A stretch of DNA of 6,568 nucleotides from Chloroflexota bacterium (GTDB lineage Bacteria > Chloroflexota > Anaerolineae > Anaerolineales > DRMV01). This document shows, in pieces, positions 1 through 4,055 of this stretch; the first letter of the stretch is position 1; each line of letters begins with the position of its first letter. Location of the stretch: assembly GCA_013154225.1 (NCBI GenBank), contig JAADCW010000123.1, positions 1 through 6,568 of the forward strand, read 5' to 3'. Under the pieces are notes generated by a model. It was not told the DNA's origin, did no database searches, and saw only the letters and a program-made list of their open reading frames with translations. The position numbers and the translations under genes were made by a program.

Positions 1-2
1 CG

Positions 3-83
3 CGTGTATGGGCGCTGGCCTCATGGCGGCGGGCCGTTGTAGGAGGACTTGCCCCTGCAAAATTTCTCCTAAACTCTTTATAA
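3..83 (+). CDS. possible 3' tail of a convergent plus-strand gene (very uncertain)
   Basis: One plus-strand frame is open from the left edge to a TAA at 81-83 and would encode about 26 C-terminal residues (ending LLNSL). It would converge on the korB operon, with the hairpin at 142-169 between them acting for both directions. The peptide is too short to assign to a family. A second plus frame stays open to a stop near 133-135, so openness alone is weak evidence here. I include it only because the edge may cut a real gene. Confidence 0.2.
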   Translation, partial: RVWALASWRRAVVGGLAPAKFLLNSL

Positions 84-141
84 GATGGTTGGCTCCAGTT
101 CAACTTTTGTGTAAATGGCAGAGTGTTTATCCTTAAACCTT

Positions 142-169
142 GAAGCGCAGGCAATTTTGCCTGCGCTTC
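142..169 (-). terminator. perfect hairpin downstream of korB, probable operon terminator
   Basis: A 12-bp perfect inverted repeat (GAAGCGCAGGCA with its complement, 4-nt loop) lies 47 bp past the korB stop codon. Read on the minus strand, the stem is followed by CAAGGTTTAAGG, which is not a clean U-tract, and the plus strand also lacks one. It is therefore either a weak or bidirectional intrinsic terminator, or a 3'-end stabilising hairpin. No other terminator-like structure is seen between korB and the window edge. Confidence 0.6.
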
Positions 170-215
170 TCAGGTGTTGAGGGGGAAGAAAGGAGGTGAA
201 AGAGATGAGGTTCGC

Positions 216-1244
216 TTAGAACATCAAGTCGTTGACGGTTTGCATGGTCTCCGGCGCGGGGCGGAGGCGTTCCTCAGGCATCCGGTTGAAGGGCACGTCG
301 TCCGGCAGGTCGTAGAGGTCGGTCAGGGCCGGCCGTTCGGTATCAATGTAGAGCAAGCCGGTGAGCAGGATGTGCTTTTGTTTGGCCTCTTCCAGCGCGC
401 GGATGGCGGCAAAGCGGTCGGTGGGGTCGTAGTCGCGTTCCACCTGTTTGAGCATCAGCACCGAGCCGTCGTGCATGGTGACTTCGCGGATTTCGCCGGG
501 CTGCATCTCGCCCTGGAGTTTGATTTCCTGGGCGTTGGGGATGAACTGCAACTCGTGCAGGAGCACTTCGTGCTGTTTGCCCCATTCGTAGGAGTGCGTG
601 GCCGTGGGTTTGTTGTTGAAGGACACGCACGGGCTGATGATGTCCAGGATGGCGATGCCTTTGTGGTGCAGCGCGGCTTTGATGAGGGTTTTGACCTGTT
701 TGGGGTCGCCGGCAAAGGTGCGGGCCACGAACGTGGCGTTGGAGGCCAGGGCTTCCATGCAGATATCTACCGGCTCGAAGGGGTTGACGCCTTGCTTCTT
801 CAGCACCAGGCCGCGGTCTGCAGTGGGCGAGAATTGCCCTTTGGTGAGACCGTACACGCCGTTGTTGGCAATGATGTAAACCAGGGGCATGTTGCGGCGG
901 ATGATGTGCTTGAACTGCCCCATACCAATGGCCGCGGAGTCGCCGTCGCCGCTCATGCCGATGCCAATGAGGGAAAGATCGCCGAAGAGCGCGCCGGTGG
1001 CCAGGGAAGGCATACGCCCGTGCAGGCCGTTGAAACCAAAGGAGCGGCTCAGCATGTAGGTGGGGGCTTTGGAAGAGCAGCCAATGCCGCTGAATTTGAC
1101 GATTTGCTCAGGAGCCAGGTTCTCTTCGAAGACGGCCGAGATGATTTGGCTCAGAATGGAGTTATGGCCGCAACCCTGACACAGGGTGGTCGGGGCGCCT
1201 TTGTAGTCTTTGACGGTCAGGCCGAGGGCATTTGTCTTAGCCAT
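216..1244 (-). CDS. korB: 2-oxoacid:ferredoxin oxidoreductase, beta subunit
   Basis: This is the catalytic thiamine-diphosphate subunit of a CoA-dependent 2-oxoacid:ferredoxin oxidoreductase, 342 aa, starting at ATG. The TPP/Mg fold is marked by SGDGDSAAIG at about residues 98-107 and closes with the NN pair at 127-128, the usual GDG...NN motif; YGLTKGQ follows at 131-137. Four cysteines fit the single [4Fe-4S] cluster of this family: C22 and C25 (LCQGCGH), C56 (GIGCSSK) and C206 (SPCVSFN). The C-terminal ~130 residues are the variable beta-subunit tail. An AGGAG at 1252-1256, 7 nt before the start, lies in the last codons of korA, and the gap to korA is 4 bp, so the two are cotranscribed and probably translationally coupled. 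No separate delta (2x[4Fe-4S] ferredoxin) subunit is in the window, as expected for the two-subunit type. Substrate choice (2-oxoglutarate, pyruvate or broad) cannot be settled by eye; the kor name follows general similarity. Confidence 0.93.
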   Translation of the reverse strand: MAKTNALGLTVKDYKGAPTTLCQGCGHNSILSQIISAVFEENLAPEQIVKFSGIGCSSKAPTYMLSRSFGFNGLHGRMPSLATGALFGDLSLIGIGMSGDGDSAAIGMGQFKHIIRRNMPLVYIIANNGVYGLTKGQFSPTADRGLVLKKQGVNPFEPVDICMEALASNATFVARTFAGDPKQVKTLIKAALHHKGIAILDIISPCVSFNNKPTATHSYEWGKQHEVLLHELQFIPNAQEIKLQGEMQPGEIREVTMHDGSVLMLKQVERDYDPTDRFAAIRALEEAKQKHILLTGLLYIDTERPALTDLYDLPDDVPFNRMPEERLRPAPETMQTVNDLMF

Positions 1245-1248
1245 GATC

Positions 1249-3081
1249 TTACTCCTCTTCCTTTTCCAGGATGGTGTTCATAATCCAGCGGGCGGTGAGG
1301 GGCAGGCCGTCGCCCTTGGCCACAGAGACCAGACGGTCGGCCATTTCGGGGACTTCCAGTTGCAGGAGTTGGCGCATCTGGCCGTCTCGGTTCATCTCCA
1401 CCACGTAAACCTTTTCGTGGTTGGCGATGAAATCCCGCACCTCTTGCGAGAAGGGATAGGCCCGCAGGCGCAGATAGTCGGTGGCAATGCCCTTTTCCTC
1501 TTTCAGGTAGTGGCGGGCTTCCTGGACCGCAGGATGGCTGGACCCAAAGGCGATGATACCGAAGGGCGCGCCTTCCATGCCTTCCAGGATGGGTTTAGGC
1601 AGAATGTCGCGAGCGGTTTCGTATTTCTTCTTGATGCGCTTGAGCACCCGGGTCCACACTTCGGGGTCTTCGCTGTAGCGGGCGAATTCGTCGTGACCGG
1701 TACCGCGGGTGAAGTAGGCGGCTTTGGGGTGTTTGTTGCCGATGACGGTGCGGTAGGGGATGCCGTCGCCATCCACGTCCAGGTAGCGGCCCCATTCCTT
1801 GCCTTCTTTTTCCCAGCGTTCCAGGTCCTCTTCCCACAGCACTTTGCCGCGGTCCATCGGCTCGTCGGGATACTCAAAGGGTTTGACCATCCATTGGTTT
1901 TGGCCGATGTCCAGGTCGCTCATCACGAAGATGGGGGTTTGCAGGCGTTCCGCGTAGTCAAAGGCGCGCCAGCCAAACTCAAAGGCTTCCTGGGCGTCTT
2001 TGGGGAAGAGCATGATGCTGTCGGTGTCACCCTGGCTGATGAAGGCCACCTGGGTAATGTCGCCCTGCATGGTGCGGGTGGGGAGGCCGGTGCTGGGGGA
2101 ACCACGCTGGACGTCCCAAATCACGATGGGCACTTCCGCGTAGTAGGCCAGGCCGATGAATTCGCTCATCAGGCTGATGCCTGCGCCCGAGGTGGAGGTC
2201 ATGGAGCGCAACCCAGCCCAGCCCGCGCCGATGGTCATGCCCACGGCCGCAAGTTCGTCTTCGGCCTGGATGACGACCACGGTGTTTTTGCCGGTCTTCG
2301 GGTCTTTGCGCAGTTTGGGGATGTATTGGTTCATGGTTTCCACCAGGCTGGATGCCGGGGTAATAGGATACCAGCCCACAAACTGCACGCCGCCGTAGAG
2401 CGCGCCCAGGGCGGCCGCGGTGTTGCCGTCGGCCATGATGTAGCCTTTGGTCGCGTCCATCGGTTCCAGGCGATAGGGGTCTTTCTTTTCCAGGTTTTCT
2501 TTGGCCCATTCGGCCGCAGCTTTGATGACGTTGTAGTTCAGGGTGATGGGGCTTTCTTTGCCCTTGAAGTGGAACTCCAACGCGGCGTAGATTTTGTCCA
2601 ATTCGATGCCGATGATTTCGGCCAGCACGCCGACGTACACCATGTTGGCGACATAGTCGCGCAGGCCCTTGGGCGCATCGGATTCGCGCGAAAGTTTCTT
2701 CACCGGCATGGGATACATGACGATGTCGTCGCGCTGGATGGGGAGTTTAAGATGGTCGGCATAGAAGAGCACACCGCCGGGCATGACGTCTTCAATGTCG
2801 TCTTTGATGGTGGCGGGGTTCATGGCAATGACAATTTCGTGCTCTTCGCGGCGGGCTAACCAACCGTCTTTGCTGACCCGCAGCGTGTACCACGTGGGCA
2901 AGCCCTGGATGTTGGAGGGGAAGATGTTCTTCCCCGACACCGGGATGCCCATTTTGAAAATCGCGCGTTGAATGGTCAGGTTGGACGTTTGGCTCCCCGT
3001 ACCGTTGACGGTGCTCACGGTGATGGAAAAGTCGTTCACCACCGAGCCGGGGGCAGAGGCAGGTTGCGTTTGTGTGGCCAT
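1249..3081 (-). CDS. korA: 2-oxoacid:ferredoxin oxidoreductase, fused gamma-alpha subunit
   Basis: Partner of korB; 610 aa from the chosen ATG at 3079-3081. Residues ~15-195 form the gamma-type domain that in other members is a separate protein (GTGSQTSN loop at ~28-35). Residues ~210-400 are the alpha N-terminal pyrimidine-binding domain with YPITP at 238-242, the signature motif of this family, and a TSTSGAG / RGSPSTGLPT stretch at ~295-336. The rest (~500-605) is the C-terminal alpha domain. A linker at ~400-495 contains DVDGDGIPYR (435-444). The enzyme is cytoplasmic and transfers electrons from 2-oxoacid decarboxylation to ferredoxin, making acyl-CoA, or works in reverse for carbon fixation. 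Start choice: AAGGAGA lies 9 nt upstream at 3091-3097, and the frame upstream (46 extra codons) only overlaps the regulator gene and has no family likeness. The gap from the regulator stop is 4 bp. Confidence 0.93.
   Translation of the reverse strand: MATQTQPASAPGSVVNDFSITVSTVNGTGSQTSNLTIQRAIFKMGIPVSGKNIFPSNIQGLPTWYTLRVSKDGWLARREEHEIVIAMNPATIKDDIEDVMPGGVLFYADHLKLPIQRDDIVMYPMPVKKLSRESDAPKGLRDYVANMVYVGVLAEIIGIELDKIYAALEFHFKGKESPITLNYNVIKAAAEWAKENLEKKDPYRLEPMDATKGYIMADGNTAAALGALYGGVQFVGWYPITPASSLVETMNQYIPKLRKDPKTGKNTVVVIQAEDELAAVGMTIGAGWAGLRSMTSTSGAGISLMSEFIGLAYYAEVPIVIWDVQRGSPSTGLPTRTMQGDITQVAFISQGDTDSIMLFPKDAQEAFEFGWRAFDYAERLQTPIFVMSDLDIGQNQWMVKPFEYPDEPMDRGKVLWEEDLERWEKEGKEWGRYLDVDGDGIPYRTVIGNKHPKAAYFTRGTGHDEFARYSEDPEVWTRVLKRIKKKYETARDILPKPILEGMEGAPFGIIAFGSSHPAVQEARHYLKEEKGIATDYLRLRAYPFSQEVRDFIANHEKVYVVEMNRDGQMRQLLQLEVPEMADRLVSVAKGDGLPLTARWIMNTILEKEEE
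1252..1256 (-). promoter_or_regulatory. korB ribosome binding site inside korA 3' end
   Basis: AGGAG on the minus strand, 7 nt from the korB ATG, overlapping the last codons of korA. Its position supports translational coupling and 1:1 subunit synthesis. Confidence 0.8.
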
Positions 3082-3085
3082 AACC

Positions 3086-3808
3086 TCATCTCTCCTTGAG
3101 TTTTTCCGGCGTTGCCGGAGGTTCACTGGGATTCCCTTCGATCGGGTGATGGTAGAGCAGTTTGGTGTGCTCCAGCAGAGCACGGTAGCCAGCTTCGTAA
3201 TCGCCGGCGCAGATCGCATCCACGATTTGCTGGTGATATTCCCAAACTTTGCTCAGATAAGCATAGTCGGTATAGCGGCTATAGCCCACGGATTCGTACG
3301 CGTCCCAGTAGGCTTCCAGCAGGCCTTGAACAAAAGCGTTGTTCAGGCGGCTGTAAATGGTAAGGTGGAGGTCGCGGTGCTCGGCGTGGGGAATGTGAAT
3401 GGGTTCGTCGCGCAGTTGTTGCCAGGCCGAGCGGATGAGTTCCTTGAGGTGGGCTTTGTCTTCATCGGTGAGGAGCCGAGCGGCTTCCTGGAAATAAGCG
3501 GCTTCGATTTTTTGCCGCAGGTCAGCAAATTGTTGGAAATAGGTTTTGCTGTCCAAAGCCAAAGCATAGTGCAGGCTCAGGGAAGCCGCCGGGGTGAAAG
3601 TGTAGGGAAGCCGCCGAAGCCCTACTCTGGGACGGGCTTCAACGAACCCCAAAGCCTTGGCTACGGCCAGTTCTTCTCGCACACGGGTGATGCTCCAGCC
3701 CAGTTCGTCCCCCACTTCTTTGAGCGATGGTAAGTGGCTGTTGGCACCGTTACGGGAAGCCTGTTTGGCCAGATATTGCAGAAGGGCGTATTGCTCCCAA
3801 TCGGTCAC
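3086..3808 (-). CDS. GntR-family transcriptional regulator with FCD ligand domain
   Basis: A 240-aa DNA-binding regulator, first gene of the korAB operon. Residues ~5-70 make a winged helix: LPSLKEVGDELGWSITRVRE (26-45) matches the LPSe..LA..lgvSr..VReal pattern of GntR proteins, and the wing follows at ~55-66. Residues ~85-220 are the all-helical FCD domain that binds small carboxylates, usually through a metal held by an Asp and three His. Candidate ligands are H148, H192 (YHQQIVDAICAGDYEAG) and H214 (LLEHTK); the usual Asp four residues before the first His is H144 here, with D146 nearby. The start is GTG (3806-3808) with GAGG 8 nt upstream at 3817-3820; the nearby ATG in the leader is out of frame and hits a stop at once. 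It ends 4 bp before korA, so it is likely an autoregulated local switch for the oxidoreductase. The effector is unknown; pyruvate, 2-oxoglutarate or a related acid is my inference from context. Confidence 0.85.
   Translation of the reverse strand: MTDWEQYALLQYLAKQASRNGANSHLPSLKEVGDELGWSITRVREELAVAKALGFVEARPRVGLRRLPYTFTPAASLSLHYALALDSKTYFQQFADLRQKIEAAYFQEAARLLTDEDKAHLKELIRSAWQQLRDEPIHIPHAEHRDLHLTIYSRLNNAFVQGLLEAYWDAYESVGYSRYTDYAYLSKVWEYHQQIVDAICAGDYEAGYRALLEHTKLLYHHPIEGNPSEPPATPEKLKER
3091..3097 (-). promoter_or_regulatory. korA ribosome binding site, decides the korA start
   Basis: AAGGAGA on the minus strand, 9 nt before the ATG at 3081, inside the 3' end of the regulator gene. It supports the 610-aa korA over the longer upstream-extended frame. 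Confidence 0.8.
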
Positions 3809-3856
3809 GGATAAATCCTCATATCAATTGAATTATTCTTATCATATCGCGGCGTT
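3809..3856 (-). promoter_or_regulatory. AT-rich 5' leader of the regulator-korAB operon, possible operator
   Basis: About 48 nt between the predicted transcription start (near 3856) and the GTG start. It is strikingly AT-rich within GC-rich surroundings and contains the small palindromes CAATTG and GAATAATTC (4+1+4). Such a spot just downstream of the promoter suits an autoregulatory GntR operator, but no classic TGGT-N-ACCA site is visible, so the operator role is inferred only from position and composition. Confidence 0.35.
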
Positions 3857-3863
3857 GCGCCCG

Positions 3864-3892
3864 ATTGTACCTTGCCTGGGAAGCCGCGTCAA
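3864..3892 (-). promoter_or_regulatory. sigma70-type promoter for the regulator-korA-korB operon
   Basis: On the minus strand a -35 TTGACG (3887-3892) and a -10 TACAAT (3864-3869) are separated by exactly 17 bp; each box has five of six consensus bases. The predicted start is near 3856. It lies between the upstream gene's terminator and the regulator start, exactly where the operon needs a promoter. A second possible -10 (TATGAT, 3841-3846) lies downstream but lacks a good -35. Confidence 0.72.
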
Positions 3893-4003
3893 GGTTTCGC
3901 TTGCACCTCTGCCAAAACCTACGCGCGGGCAAAATGAGGTGTTGGAAGGCGCGGAAACTGCCTCAAGGTTGTGTTTTGGGGTGTTGGGTAGCGGCAGGTC
4001 TTT
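3893..4003. other. intergenic spacer between terminator and promoter
   Basis: About 110 bp with short open frames on both strands that cross the promoter or terminator and have no convincing start signal. I see no RNA gene, repeat or further promoter here. Confidence 0.5.
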
Positions 4004-4045
4004 ATAAAAAGAAAAGGGGCCTGCCCGTGGAGGACAGGCCCCTTT
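4004..4045 (-). terminator. strong intrinsic terminator of the adhesin-sortase gene
   Basis: On the minus strand, starting 10 nt past the TAG stop, an 11-bp perfect stem (AAAGGGGCCTG with its complement, 4035-4045 and 4013-4023) with an 11-nt loop is followed by TTTTCTTTTTATAA counting the stem's last T. This is a textbook Rho-independent terminator and separates the surface protein gene from the korAB operon. Confidence 0.92.
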
Positions 4046-4055
4046 GAAGATCACG

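Noticed and set aside
205..219. Tiny plus-strand gene after the strong SD at about 188-198
   Set aside because: The frame is only MRFA then a stop, and it overlaps the korB stop codon; kept only as a finding about the sequence itself.
174..1283. Long plus-strand open frame opposite korB
   Set aside because: It is antisense to a clearly recognised gene, rich in His/Val/Gly/Phe as expected from codon-mirror frames, and has no family likeness.
1210..2859. 549-codon plus-strand open frame opposite korA
   Set aside because: Antisense shadow of korA in a GC-rich genome; composition is mirror-like and no motif or ribosome binding site supports it.
3082..3219. 46-residue N-terminal extension of korA
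   Set aside because: It overlaps the regulator gene's 3' end, has no domain likeness, and the good SD belongs to the ATG at 3081.
3842..4054. 70-codon minus-strand open frame in the intergenic region
   Set aside because: It runs through the intrinsic terminator and over the promoter, and its peptide has no recognisable features.
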